A DNA stretch of 64,000 nucleotides from DASXKD01 sp963734725 (GCA_963734725.1 CAVTIX010000013.1:83742-147741); one strand, 5' to 3'. Positions 1 through 8,299 are shown, numbered from the stretch's first letter. Notes: generated by a model from the letters alone, not told the origin. Program-made: numbers and translations.

Positions 1-64
1 CCGGACCGAGGGCGAGCAGTTCGCCACCTGGGCCCGCCGCGCCCAGGATGGGCTCCTGGTATGA
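1..64 (+). CDS. C-terminal end of a nitrite/sulfite reductase (partial)
   Basis: Only the last 20 codons lie in the window, in frame 2, ending in GEQFATWARRAQDGLLV. This ending resembles the C-terminus of actinobacterial ferredoxin-type sulfite/nitrite reductases, siroheme and 4Fe-4S enzymes that reduce sulfite to sulfide. The context fits: the next clear genes are a small zinc-ribbon protein that commonly follows sir/nirA in actinomycetes, and a sirohydrochlorin chelatase that would make its siroheme cofactor. The identity is inferred from a short tail and from context. Confidence 0.55.
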   Translation, partial: RTEGEQFATWARRAQDGLLV

Positions 65-309
65 GCGAGCAACGAAGGCCTGCCGACTTGACGGGCCCGG
101 AACGCCGCAGCCGGGCCGAACGCGGCATTAGACCCCTCAGGGCCGTAGCCGCGTCCCAGCGGCGAGACCCTGCTAACCCCGAGGGGACACCCCGGACCCC
201 CGATGGGCCTCCCGCTCCGCTAGTTTGCGCGCCTCCGGCACGACCAAGCGCGCTGCTGTCCGGCGCGCCTCCGGCACGACGTCCCCCGAGGGGGGACAGA
301 AATGACTGA
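61..309 (+). other. Spacer with direct repeats; doubtful 82-codon ORF
   Basis: An open frame starts at ATG 61 overlapping the reductase stop (ATGA) and ends at 309, but its product is low-complexity Pro/Arg/Ala without recognisable domains. The stretch contains two copies of gcgcgcctccggcacgac (227-244 and 263-280), 36 bp apart. I read it as intergenic sequence more likely than a gene. The real downstream gene starts at 302. Confidence 0.3.
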
Positions 310-469
310 GGGCGGCGAAAGGCAGGCGCCGTTTTACTGCCCGTACTGCGGGGACACCGACCTGCGGCCGGATGCCCCGGAGGCCGGTTCGTGGCGCTGC
401 GCCAGTTGCGCGCGGGCGTTCCAGTTGAAGTTCGCCGGTGTGGCGCCCCCCAGCCAGGGGTCGTCATGA
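302..469 (+). CDS. Small zinc-ribbon protein of the sulfite-reductase cluster
   Basis: A 55-residue protein beginning MTEGGERQAPFYCPYCGD. Two CxxC pairs (CPYC near residue 13 and CASC near residue 34) form a predicted zinc ribbon, followed by the typical AFQLKFAG ending. Short proteins of this type sit just downstream of ferredoxin-sulfite reductase genes in many actinomycetes; their function is not established. The stop overlaps the start of the chelatase gene (ATGA at 466-469), so the two are probably translationally coupled. It is too short for many gene finders but the motif pattern is convincing. Confidence 0.8.
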   Translation: MTEGGERQAPFYCPYCGDTDLRPDAPEAGSWRCASCARAFQLKFAGVAPPSQGSS

Positions 470-1245
470 CCCAGGTCCTGCTGGCGGTGGCGCACGGCAG
501 CCGGGATCCGGCTGCCCAGCAATGCGTCCTGTCCCTGACCAGCCGGGTGGCCCGGTCGGCGGGCGGGATAGCGGTCCGTACGGCCTTCGTTCAGAATGCA
601 AAACCATCGCTGGCGGAAGGCCTGGGAGAGGCGGCGACGCAAGCCGGACCGGACGGGGTGGTCGTGGTTCCGCTGCTGTTGTCCAGCGGGTACCACCTGA
701 GCTCGGACATCGCCGGGGCGGCGCGCGCTGCCGGGGTGCCCGTGGCGCGTCCGCTCGGCCCCGACCCGCGGCTGGTGCGCGCGCTCTCCGACCGGCTGCG
801 CGCGGCGGGCGTGCCCGGGCAGGCGCCGGTCGTGCTCGCCGCCGCTGGGTCGAGCGACCCGCGGGCGCTGGCCGACACGCGGCGGCAGGCGGCGATGCTC
901 GCGGCGCACCGGCATGCCCCGGTGGTCGCCGCGTTCGCCACGGCGGCTCGGCCGACGGTGGACGAGGCGGTGTCGTTCCTGGCCGACGTGACCGGCCAGC
1001 CCGTTGCCGTGGCCGCCTACCTGCTGGCGCCCGGGCTGTTCCACGACCGGCTCTGGGCCAGCACCGGCGCTTGGGTCAGCGGGCCGATCGGCGACCACCC
1101 GGCCGTCGCGGAACTGGTGCTGGACCGGTTCTGCGACCGGGCCGATACCGCCACGGCAGCCCGTAACCTGTGCCTGGCCGGGGCCCGCCGCTCGATGGCA
1201 GACTGGACCGGGGGTGCCCATGGAGATCGACGAAAGAGTGCGTGA
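466..1245 (+). CDS. Sirohydrochlorin chelatase (CbiX/SirB family)
   Basis: Predicted to insert iron (or cobalt) into sirohydrochlorin, the last step of siroheme synthesis. The 259-residue product starts MTQVLLAVAHGSRDP; HGSRDP is the family signature with a metal-binding histidine, and LLLSSGYHLSSDI carries the second expected histidine of the first half. The second half repeats the fold with AAAGSSDPRA replacing the HGSRDP motif, as is usual when one half is degenerate. The ATG at 466 overlaps the previous stop, which decides the start over the upstream in-frame one at 391. It probably forms an operon with the reductase and zinc-ribbon gene. Confidence 0.85.
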   Translation: MTQVLLAVAHGSRDPAAQQCVLSLTSRVARSAGGIAVRTAFVQNAKPSLAEGLGEAATQAGPDGVVVVPLLLSSGYHLSSDIAGAARAAGVPVARPLGPDPRLVRALSDRLRAAGVPGQAPVVLAAAGSSDPRALADTRRQAAMLAAHRHAPVVAAFATAARPTVDEAVSFLADVTGQPVAVAAYLLAPGLFHDRLWASTGAWVSGPIGDHPAVAELVLDRFCDRADTATAARNLCLAGARRSMADWTGGAHGDRRKSA

Positions 1246-1471
1246 GGCGCACCTCAGCCATTTCTGCCCCGGTGGGGCCGGTTTCCCGGTGACGACATCG
1301 CGCCCGATCGGCCTCGACCTGGAGGAGGCGGCGCCGCCGCCCGCCCTGGACGGCACCCTGACCGGCGCCGCCGGGCATGAGTGCGGCCGCTGCGGCCAGC
1401 CGATCCGGGCAGGGCAGGACGCCCGGCGGCGGGTCAGCGGCGCCTGGGTGCACGAGACCTGTCCGGCCTGA
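1220..1471 (+). CDS. Small putative zinc-binding protein
   Basis: An 83-residue product starting MEIDERVREAHLSHFCPGG at ATG 1220, which lies 26 bases inside the end of the chelatase gene. Its C-terminus has CGRCGQPI followed by WVHETCPA, a Cx2C...Hx3C arrangement suggesting one bound metal ion. I do not recognise the family. Overlap with the upstream gene and matching orientation suggest it is a last member of the sulfur operon. It ends right where a headless acetyltransferase sequence begins. Confidence 0.5.
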   Translation: MEIDERVREAHLSHFCPGGAGFPVTTSRPIGLDLEEAAPPPALDGTLTGAAGHECGRCGQPIRAGQDARRRVSGAWVHETCPA

Positions 1472-1857
1472 CCTCCTTCGCAGTGGTCCGCGAGGTGCAC
1501 ACCGGATCCTGGCTCGGCCTGCGGCACCAGGGCCAGGGCATCGGCACGGAGATGCGGGCGGCCGTGCTGTCGCTGGCCTTCGACGACCTCGGCGCCGAGT
1601 CCGCCTGCTCCCACGCGCACAGCGACAACGCCGCCTCCATTGGCGTGTCACACAAGCTCGGATACGCCGACGACGGCACCGAGCGGTTCATGGTCCGTGG
1701 CCAGGCGGTCACCGCCCTGCGGCTCCGGATCGACCGGGCGACCTGGCAGGCCCGCCGGCCGCTGCGCGTGCGGGTCTCCGGGCTGGCGCCGTGCCTGCCG
1801 TGGTTCGGCCTGGCGCCTGACCGGCCCACGGCCCGGCCGTCGGGCGCCACATCCTGA
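1472..1857 (+). pseudogene. 5'-truncated GNAT acetyltransferase
   Basis: From about 1472 the frame reads SFAVVREVHTGSWLGLRHQG and then GIGTEMRAAVLSLAFDDLGA. HQGQGIGTEMR is the acetyl-CoA-binding R/Q-x-x-G-x-G/A loop of GNAT acetyltransferases, and the LGYADDGTERFMVRG tail is typical of RimJ/RimL-like members. The first half of the domain (roughly 60-80 residues) is absent: sequence upstream in this frame is the out-of-frame end of the preceding small gene. No convincing start codon or ribosome site lies at the junction, so this looks like a deletion remnant. Confidence 0.65.
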
Positions 1858-1909
1858 CCGCCCGCCCCGCCGCTGATCCCGCGGCGCTGGCGCTCGGCGC
1901 CGGCACTCG

Positions 1910-1941
1910 GGTCAACCCGTGGGTTGACCTGGTTGTCAACC
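1910..1941. promoter_or_regulatory. Candidate operator: GGTCAACCC/GGGTTGACC palindrome
   Basis: A perfect inverted repeat ggtcaaccc (1910-1918) and gggttgacc (1921-1929) with a two-base centre, followed by a third half-like copy ttgtcaaccc ending at 1941. It lies 58-89 bases before the start of the membrane protein gene that leads the two-component operon. A binding site for the neighbouring LuxR-type regulator or another factor is an inference. Confidence 0.5.
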
Positions 1942-1998
1942 CGGACTCCCACCCATGGGCCGACGCCGGGAGGGGGCATCGCGGCGCACGCTGACGGC

Positions 1999-2538
1999 AT
2001 GAATAACACCACCATGTACGTGATCAACGCCATCCTCGTGCTCATGGTCATCCGCCAGATCCGCGAGCACCCCCTGGACCTCCGTTCCCTCGCGGGCCCG
2101 GTGCTGGCCGTCGGCGCCGCCGCCGTCTTGTTCCTGCACTCGGTGCCTGGCGGCGGCAACGACATCCTCCTCGAGACGGCGTGCGTCGCGGCCGGTGTCA
2201 CGATGGGCGCTCTGGCTGGGCTGACCACGCACCTGCGCCGGGACGGCGCCGGCCGCGCGCTCGGCCGCGCCGGCTGGCTGGCCGCCGGCCTGTGGATCAC
2301 CGGGGTTGGGGCGCGGATGGCGTTCGCCATCGCCGCCTCGAACGGCGCGGGCCCGGCCATCGCGCGGTTCAGCATCGCGCACCAGATCACCGGCGAGGCC
2401 CCCTGGGTCGCGGCGCTGATCATGATGGCTCTGGCCGACGTGCTGACCCGGCTGATCGTGATCTACGTCCGCGGCCGCCGCCTGACGGCGGCCGGCGCCC
2501 CGGTCCCCACCACCGTCCGGGCCGGTGCCGGTGCCTGA
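1999..2538 (+). CDS. Integral membrane protein, DUF1453/CcdC-like
   Basis: A 179-residue membrane protein starting MNNTTMYVINAILVLMVIRQ at ATG 1999. Hydrophobic segments lie near residues 8-22, 32-48, 55-68, 92-108 and 130-150, and the N-terminal pattern VIRQIREHPLDLRSL resembles DUF1453 proteins. Its role is unknown; it leads a same-strand set with a sensor kinase and response regulator, and the kinase frame begins near its end, suggesting an operon. It may take part in sensing. The in-frame upstream start at 1924 is unlikely because it would include the palindromic operator region. Confidence 0.65.
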   Translation: MNNTTMYVINAILVLMVIRQIREHPLDLRSLAGPVLAVGAAAVLFLHSVPGGGNDILLETACVAAGVTMGALAGLTTHLRRDGAGRALGRAGWLAAGLWITGVGARMAFAIAASNGAGPAIARFSIAHQITGEAPWVAALIMMALADVLTRLIVIYVRGRRLTAAGAPVPTTVRAGAGA

Positions 2539-2611
2539 CCCGTTGCCCGCGCCCGCTCCAGTCGCCCCGCCCGACCTGGTAACCGCGCCCGCCGCGCGCC
2601 AGACTGTGTCC

Positions 2612-4291
2612 ATGAGGGCACGCCTGGCCGCGGCGGGCCTGTTCCCGTTCGGCGAGCCATCCGGGCCGCCTGCGCCTCCGGACAGTGAGGAAGACCTGGC
2701 ATCGGCGCGGGTGACTGCGGCGCGTGCCCGGGCCCGCGAGCGCCAGGACCGCCAGCGGCAGTTGCTCCGGCCGCTGGGCTGGGTGCTCATCGCGATCGTC
2801 GTGACGGCGGGCCTGAATAGCCGTCCCACGCCGGGCCTGACGGGTGCCCGGCTGGGTGTCAGCGTCGCCCTGGCGGTCTACGCGGTGGCGGTCGCCACGA
2901 CGGTCGTCGGCGCCTGGGTCCGCCGCGGCCATGCCATTCATCTTGCCCTGATCGGCGTCATCGGTGGCTGCGGCGTGGCCCTGGCCGCGCTGCAACCGCA
3001 CGGGCCGGCCGAGGTCGCAGCCAGCGTGGCCGTCTGGATCGCCGCGGTCCGGCTGCCGCTGCTGCCCGGGCTCGCGGTCGGCGGGGTGATCACCGGTGCG
3101 CTGGCACTGACCATCGCGCTGACCGAGCAGCCGGCCGCGCAACCCGCCCTGTACGCGGTCCTGTTGTGCCTGCTACTGGCGGTCACCGGCCAGTTCATCC
3201 GGCGCGGCCGGGAGTCCCAGGACCGCACCGAACTGCTCATGGCCCAGTTGCAGGACGCCCGCGAGGCCGAGGCGGCTGCCGCGGCACTCGCCGAACGCAG
3301 CCGCATCGCGGGCGAACTGCACGACGTGCTCGCGCACGCCCTGTCCGGCCTGGCGATCCAGTTGCAGGGCGCGCGCAAGCTGGCCGAGCGGGAATCGGCC
3401 AGCGCGGGCCTTCGCGGCGCGCTGGAGCGTTCGGCGGAATTGGCCAGAGAAGGGCTCGCCGACGCCCGGCAGGCCGTCGGCGCGCTGCGGGGCGACCGGC
3501 TGCCCACCGTGGACCAGGTCGGCACGCTGGTCGAGGATTTCCGGCGTGATACCGGCGCCGTGGCCACACTGCGCATCGACGGGACACCCCGGGCGCTGCC
3601 TGCCGACGCGAGCCTCGCCCTGTTCCGCGGAGCGCAGGAGGCGCTGACCAACATCGCGAGGTACGCGCCGGGCACCACGGTGGCCGTCACCGTGCGGTAC
3701 AGCACCGGGCATACCGTCCTCGCGGTCGAGGACCGCCGCTGCCCGTCCGTGGCGGCGGGTGCAGGGGGCGCCGCGGCCAGGGCGACTGGGGGTGCGGAGG
3801 TGAGCGCCGGGGTGATTGGGGCGGATGCGGAGGCAGCGGGGGCGGACGCCGGGACGGCAGGCCGGGATGCCAGGGCGGGGGCGGACGCCGGGACGGCAGG
3901 CCGGGATGCCAGGGCGGGCGCGGACGCCGGGACAGCAGGCCGGGGTGCCAGGGCGGGCGCGGACGCCGGGACAGCAGGCTGGGGCGCCGGGGCGGGGGCG
4001 GACGCCGGGACGGCAGGCCGGGATGCCCAGGCGGCCGGAGAAGCCGGGACAGCAGGTGGGGAAGCGGAGGCATCGGGGCTGGATGCCGGGACGGCTGGCA
4101 GGGATGCCGGGACGGCTGGCGCCTCGGGGGTAGATGCGGAGGTTGCGGAGGTTGACCGCCCGCTCCTGGCCGAGGCTGGCGGCGGGCACGGGCTGACCGC
4201 GATGCGGGAGCGGACCGCACGGGCGGGCGGCGCCGCGCGGGCCGGGCCCACCGCCGACGGGTGGCTGGTGGAGTTGGAGGTGCCCGGGTGA
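2612..4291 (+). CDS. Sensor histidine kinase with an in-frame repeat insertion in the ATPase domain
   Basis: A membrane sensor kinase of the NarL-partner (HisKA_3) type. From ATG 2612 the product has about 559 residues; a GTG at 2525 overlapping the upstream gene is an alternative start. Residues ~50-195 hold several membrane helices. The phosphoacceptor motif SRIAGELHDVLAH places His at residue 237. The ATPase N-box FRGAQEALTNIARYAPG is at ~337-353 and the G-box GGGHGLTAMRER at ~520. Between them lies ~135 residues of Ala/Gly/Asp repeat, where related kinases have roughly 10-30. Five 39-bp units (13 residues, ADAGTAGRDARAG-like) make up its core. The kinase stop overlaps the regulator start (GTGA). 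Whether the kinase is active is uncertain. Confidence 0.85.
   Translation: MRARLAAAGLFPFGEPSGPPAPPDSEEDLASARVTAARARARERQDRQRQLLRPLGWVLIAIVVTAGLNSRPTPGLTGARLGVSVALAVYAVAVATTVVGAWVRRGHAIHLALIGVIGGCGVALAALQPHGPAEVAASVAVWIAAVRLPLLPGLAVGGVITGALALTIALTEQPAAQPALYAVLLCLLLAVTGQFIRRGRESQDRTELLMAQLQDAREAEAAAAALAERSRIAGELHDVLAHALSGLAIQLQGARKLAERESASAGLRGALERSAELAREGLADARQAVGALRGDRLPTVDQVGTLVEDFRRDTGAVATLRIDGTPRALPADASLALFRGAQEALTNIARYAPGTTVAVTVRYSTGHTVLAVEDRRCPSVAAGAGGAAARATGGAEVSAGVIGADAEAAGADAGTAGRDARAGADAGTAGRDARAGADAGTAGRGARAGADAGTAGWGAGAGADAGTAGRDAQAAGEAGTAGGEAEASGLDAGTAGRDAGTAGASGVDAEVAEVDRPLLAEAGGGHGLTAMRERTARAGGAARAGPTADGWLVELEVPG
3842..4036 (+). repeat. Tandem repeat, five units of 39 bp, inside the kinase gene
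   Basis: gcggacgccggga recurs at 3842, 3881, 3920, 3959 and 3998, exactly 39 bp apart, so the reading frame is preserved. Units differ by a few substitutions (GRDARAG, GRGARAG, GWGAGAG variants). Flanking sequence to about 4130 is a more decayed version of the same Ala/Gly/Asp-rich pattern. Confidence 0.9.
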
Positions 4292-5118
4292 GCATTACTC
4301 CGCCAGGCCGGATCCGGGTTCTGATCGCCGACGATCAGCGCGTGGTGCGCGAGGGGCTGGGCATGCTCGTCTCGCTCATCGACGAGGTCGAGGTCGTCGG
4401 CTCGGCCAGCAACGGCGCCGAGGCCGTGCGGCTCGCCGAAGCGCATCACCCCGACGTGATCCTGATGGACCTGCGGATGCCGGATGTGAACGGTGTCGCC
4501 GCGACCGCGGACCTGCGCCAGCGGCTGCCGGACGCCCGGGTGCTGGTGTTGACCACCTACGCCGACGACGTCGCGATCATGTCCGCGCTGCGCGCGGGGG
4601 CGGCCGGTTACCTCACCAAGGACGCCAGCGCCGAGCAGATCGAAACGGCCATCCGGGCGGTGCACGCCGGGCAGACCCATCTCGACCCGGCCGTGCAGGC
4701 CCGCCTCGTGGCCGCGGTCACCGGCGCTGGCGCTGGCGCTGGACCGGGCACGGGCGCTGGACCGGGCACGGGCGCTGGACCGGGCACGGGCGCTGGACCG
4801 GACGCGGGGCTGGGCGCAGGTTCCGGCCTCGGTGCGGGTTCTGGCCCGGGCGCCGGGTCCGGCCTGGCCACTGGGCCGACCCGGGATCAGGCTGGCCGTC
4901 CGGGCGCACCGCCGGACGGGCTCACCTCCCGCGAGGCCGAGGTGCTGACCCTGCTCGCGTCGGGCCTGAGCAACACCGAGATCGCCCAGCGCCTGTTCCT
5001 GAGCAACGCCACGGTGAAGACCCACATCAACCGGATCTTCGCCAAGACGGGCGCACGCGACCGGGCCCAGGCTGTCCGGTACGCCTACCAGCACGGCATG
5101 GCGACCCTCGCCGAGTGA
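4288..5118 (+). CDS. NarL/LuxR-family response regulator with an expanded linker
   Basis: Partner of the upstream kinase; GTG start at 4288 overlaps the kinase stop. The 276-residue product has a receiver domain with the acidic pair in VLIADDQ, phosphoacceptor Asp in ILMDLRMPD, Thr in VLVLTTYA and Lys in YLTKDAS, then a LuxR-type helix-turn-helix (LTSREAEVLTLLASGLSNTEIA). The linker between them is about 70 residues of Gly/Ala/Pro/Ser built on short repeats (GAGPGT and GAGSG-like), much longer than the usual 15-25. It should bind DNA when phosphorylated; the palindrome at 1910 is a possible target. Confidence 0.9.
   Translation: MSITPPGRIRVLIADDQRVVREGLGMLVSLIDEVEVVGSASNGAEAVRLAEAHHPDVILMDLRMPDVNGVAATADLRQRLPDARVLVLTTYADDVAIMSALRAGAAGYLTKDASAEQIETAIRAVHAGQTHLDPAVQARLVAAVTGAGAGAGPGTGAGPGTGAGPGTGAGPDAGLGAGSGLGAGSGPGAGSGLATGPTRDQAGRPGAPPDGLTSREAEVLTLLASGLSNTEIAQRLFLSNATVKTHINRIFAKTGARDRAQAVRYAYQHGMATLAE
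4735..4806 (+). repeat. 18-bp tandem repeat in the response-regulator linker
   Basis: The unit gctggaccgggcacgggc recurs in tandem about four times with an 18-bp period, encoding GAGPGT repeats. A looser GAGSG pattern continues to about 4865. The repeat is a multiple of three and stays in frame. Confidence 0.85.
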
Positions 5119-5329
5119 CCCTCTGGCCTGCCGCCCTAGTCCGCACCGGGTTCAGCCCCGCCGCCAAATGATCCAGCACCAGCCGCACCCGCTTCCGCAG
5201 CAACGCGGGATTGCCCACCACGCCCTCCGATCGGTCAGGCGTTGCGACAATCCCTTGAGCCCAGGCATAACTGCCATAGACAGAATCACTTGATCCCGGA
5301 GCTGCGAGCGGCGGCGTGGGCCAGGACGG

Positions 5330-6196
5330 CTAGGGGCTGGGGAGTAGCGGCGGTCCCTGGGTGATCCGGGTCATCGCATCCTCCGGGGTGCCCCGCCACC
5401 AGCCGAGCGCCTCAATCCACCAGGTCAAGCCAACCTCGACGTACGGGACCACGTGCTGTCCGCCGCGATCCGACGCGGCGCCGTCGGTGCGTCCCTCCAG
5501 CGCCACGTCGAACGGCCCGGTCGCGGTGCGGTGCTCCCGGGTGTACCGGACCGCCGCGAGAAGCTCGTCCGGCGGCATGGTCTCGCCAAGCCCGTACCCG
5601 GTGTGGGTCGGCATCACCCCGTCCCACCGCGCGGCCCGCCGGAACGGCGCCTTGACCGGCCACCGGCCGCCGCACCAGACGGGGATCCTCGGGCGCTGCA
5701 CCGGGCGCGGCAGCATGGTCACGTCGGCCGCCGTGAGGTGCTCGCCGCGGAAGGTCACCGGGCCCCCAGTCCATAGGGCATCCACCAGGTCCAGGGACTC
5801 GTCTAGCCTGGCCGCCCGCTGATTCGCCTCACCCGGCTCACCGAACGCGGTGAACTCCTCCTCCAGGGATCCCAGACCGGCCCCGAAGACGATCCGCCCC
5901 TGGGACAAGCGGTCCAGCGTCACCGCTTCCCGGGCGACCTTGCCCGCCCGGCGCCGGGCGAGCACGTTCACCAGGATGCCGATCCTGATCCGCGCCGTCC
6001 GCGCCGCGACCGCCGCGATGACCACCACCGGGTCCGCCACGTGCCACGACGGATCCCACCAGAGCAGGTGGTCCCACACGAAGAAGCCGTCCCAGCCATG
6101 CTCCTCGGCCGCCACGGCCAGGTTCACCAGCAGGGAAGGGTCCCCGAACGGGCCCACGTTCGGCGCCCCGATCGCACACCGCGGGTTTGGGCTCAT
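5330..6196 (-). CDS. LLM-class (F420-type) flavin-dependent oxidoreductase
   Basis: A 288-residue product starting MSPNPRCAIGAPNVGPFGDP at ATG 6196 (a GTG three codons upstream is possible). The order VNLAVAAEEHGWDGFFVWDH, RIRIGILVNVLARRRAGKVAREAVTLD and GRIVFGAGLGS follows the TIM-barrel of bacterial luciferase-like monooxygenases. Many actinobacterial members use coenzyme F420, but cofactor and substrate cannot be read from the sequence. It stands alone, divergent from the LysE-type exporter. Confidence 0.8.
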   Translation of the reverse strand: MSPNPRCAIGAPNVGPFGDPSLLVNLAVAAEEHGWDGFFVWDHLLWWDPSWHVADPVVVIAAVAARTARIRIGILVNVLARRRAGKVAREAVTLDRLSQGRIVFGAGLGSLEEEFTAFGEPGEANQRAARLDESLDLVDALWTGGPVTFRGEHLTAADVTMLPRPVQRPRIPVWCGGRWPVKAPFRRAARWDGVMPTHTGYGLGETMPPDELLAAVRYTREHRTATGPFDVALEGRTDGAASDRGGQHVVPYVEVGLTWWIEALGWWRGTPEDAMTRITQGPPLLPSP

Positions 6197-6291
6197 GGGC
6201 GTCACCCTAGGGCCAGGCAGGGCACGCGGCCGTCGGCGGTCCGGCCGTTATTGCCTCGCTGCGCGCGGGTGCCCCGGGCTACGCTGCGGGA

Positions 6292-6930
6292 ATGCTGCCC
6301 ACCGGCCACCTGCTCGCGTTTGCGCTGCTCTCCTTCGCGCTGATCATCGTTCCTGGGCCCAACGTGATCTTCGTGATCACCCGCTCTCTAATGCTCGGCC
6401 GGGTTGCCGGGGTCAGCACCGCCGTGGGCGGGCAGATCGGTGTCTACGCACAGGTCGCGGCGGTGGCTTTTGGCATCGGGGCACTGGTAGAACGCTCGGT
6501 GACCCTGTTCACCGCGATCAAACTCGCTGGCGCCGGGTACCTGGTCTACCTCGGCGTCCAAGGGATAAGGCACCGTCGGTCGCTGCGTAATGCACTAAAT
6601 ACCGTCGCGCGGCCGAAGGGCATGGGAAGAATTCTCCGCGACGGGATCGTCGTCGGGCTGAGCAACCCGAAGTCGATCGTGTTCTTCGCCGCGGTCTTGC
6701 CACAGTTCGCCGACCCGCGGGCTGGCCATGTGCCCGCGCAGATGCTGCTGCTCGGGGCGGTGTTCATGGCCATCGCCGTGTTGTGCGACAGCACCTGGGC
6801 GCTGGTGGCCGGCGCCGCCCGGGCCTGGTTCGCCGCCTCGCCGCGGCGGCTGGAGTTGGTCGGCGGGACCGGCGGCCTGGTGATGATCGGGATCGGGGCC
6901 AGCCTGGCCCTCACCGGCCGGAGCGACTGA
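6292..6930 (+). CDS. LysE/RhtB-family amino-acid exporter
   Basis: A 212-residue membrane protein with five to six hydrophobic segments. The N-terminal signature FALIIVPGPNVIFVITRSL and the mid-protein GLSNPKSIVFFAAVLPQF are typical of the LysE/RhtB translocators that export amino acids such as lysine, threonine or homoserine lactones. Length matches the family norm (~205-215). The substrate cannot be assigned. It is a single gene divergent from the oxidoreductase. Confidence 0.85.
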   Translation: MLPTGHLLAFALLSFALIIVPGPNVIFVITRSLMLGRVAGVSTAVGGQIGVYAQVAAVAFGIGALVERSVTLFTAIKLAGAGYLVYLGVQGIRHRRSLRNALNTVARPKGMGRILRDGIVVGLSNPKSIVFFAAVLPQFADPRAGHVPAQMLLLGAVFMAIAVLCDSTWALVAGAARAWFAASPRRLELVGGTGGLVMIGIGASLALTGRSD

Positions 6931-6994
6931 CCCCTGTAGCGGCCGAGGGCTCCCCCAACCCGGTTCACGGGCTGCGGGGACGCGTGGCGCGGGG

Positions 6995-8299
6995 TCAGGA
7001 CGGCCGTTCGGCCACCGGGCCCGAGTCCACCGAACCGTTATCCACAGGGCTGGCATCCGGCCGGTCCGAATCCACCGGGCCCGGCTCTGCTTGCTGGTGC
7101 CGCCACCTGGTCTCGGGGGCAAGGAGGCCGAGGACCCCAGCGAGCCCGAGGACCCCGGCCGCGAGCCCGAACGCCGCGCCGTACGAGGCCACATCCACGA
7201 GGTAACCGGCCGTCACCGGCCCGCTCACGGCGCCGATGTCACCGGCCATCTGGTAGGTGGCCACGACCGTCCCTCCCCGGCTGCCCAGGACGTCGCCGAG
7301 CATGGCAGCCGGCCCGACGTCGAGGAACCCGGAACCGAGGCCGAACACGGCCAGCGCGGCAAAGTACCCGGCCAGGCCGGGCAGCAGCGCCAGCATGAGC
7401 AGGCCGGCCGCCGAGATGAGGCAGCCGGAGACGATGACCGGGCGCCGGCCGAACCGGTCGGCAAGCCGTCCCGAGGGCAGCAGCGCGCCGGCGTTCAGCG
7501 CGGCAACCACGAGGAACCCGATGCCCGTCCAGATCGCCGATCGGTGCAGGACGTCGCGGACGAACAGCGGCACGATGGCGCTGCGCACCCCGATGGCGGC
7601 GAACCCGTCCGCGAGGTTCGCGGCGGCTGCCGCCCGGTAGGCCCGATCCCGCAGGGCACCGGCGATCTCAGCGAGCGCTCGGCGCTCTCGTGGAGCGGTT
7701 TCGGCACGGCGCGCGGATTTCTCGCGCAGCACGGCCGCCGCGATGACCGCGGGGACGATCAGCAGGCCGCCATAGATGAGAAACGGCGCCCGCATGGACC
7801 ACGCCGCAATGAGCCCGCCGAGCGCCGGGCCGCTGATCCCGCCGACCAGGAAGCCGCCGGCGAACAGGCCGCTCGCCCGGCCCCGCTGCTCGGTGGGCAC
7901 GCTGACCAGCAGGAGCGTCTGGGCAGTCACCCCGAACATGGCAGAGCCGAGCCCGCCGGCCCCGCGCAGGATGATGAGCTCCGCGTACGAGCCGGAGAAC
8001 CCGGCCACGATGCTGCTCACCGCGACGATCGCGATGCCTGTCGCCATCACCGCGGGCTGCCCGAACCGGTCTGCCAGGCGGCCCGCGGGCAGCGCCCCCA
8101 CGATGCGCATCAGGGCGAACGCGCTCACCACACCCGCCGCCGCGGCGGTGCTAACGCCGAAGTGGCGGGCGAACGCCGGGATATCCGGGGCGACGATCCC
8201 GAAACCGAGCGCCACGGTGAACGAGATGGCGGTGAGGATCGGCACCTCACGCGGCAGGCCGCGGAAGGGCCCGCGCTGAGGGCGAAACACGAATGGCAT
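6995..8299 (-). CDS. Major facilitator superfamily transporter
   Basis: From ATG 8299 (MPFVFRPQRGPFRGLP) a 434-residue protein with twelve predicted membrane segments. The loop 2-3 signature GRLADRFGQP near residue 75 and its counterpart GRLADRFGRRP near residue 285 are hallmarks of drug/sugar-type MFS exporters. The C-terminus ends in a hydrophilic tail of repeated VDS/VDN motifs. The longer frame to 8491 adds a low-complexity stretch that overlaps the antisense of the neighbouring zinc-ribbon gene, so I prefer the inner start. Substrate unknown. Confidence 0.85.
   Translation of the reverse strand: MPFVFRPQRGPFRGLPREVPILTAISFTVALGFGIVAPDIPAFARHFGVSTAAAAGVVSAFALMRIVGALPAGRLADRFGQPAVMATGIAIVAVSSIVAGFSGSYAELIILRGAGGLGSAMFGVTAQTLLLVSVPTEQRGRASGLFAGGFLVGGISGPALGGLIAAWSMRAPFLIYGGLLIVPAVIAAAVLREKSARRAETAPRERRALAEIAGALRDRAYRAAAAANLADGFAAIGVRSAIVPLFVRDVLHRSAIWTGIGFLVVAALNAGALLPSGRLADRFGRRPVIVSGCLISAAGLLMLALLPGLAGYFAALAVFGLGSGFLDVGPAAMLGDVLGSRGGTVVATYQMAGDIGAVSGPVTAGYLVDVASYGAAFGLAAGVLGLAGVLGLLAPETRWRHQQAEPGPVDSDRPDASPVDNGSVDSGPVAERPS

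Noticed and set aside
3842..4036. Repeat array considered as a CRISPR
   Set aside because: Units are directly adjacent with no spacers, have a period of 39 bp and are in frame inside a kinase gene.
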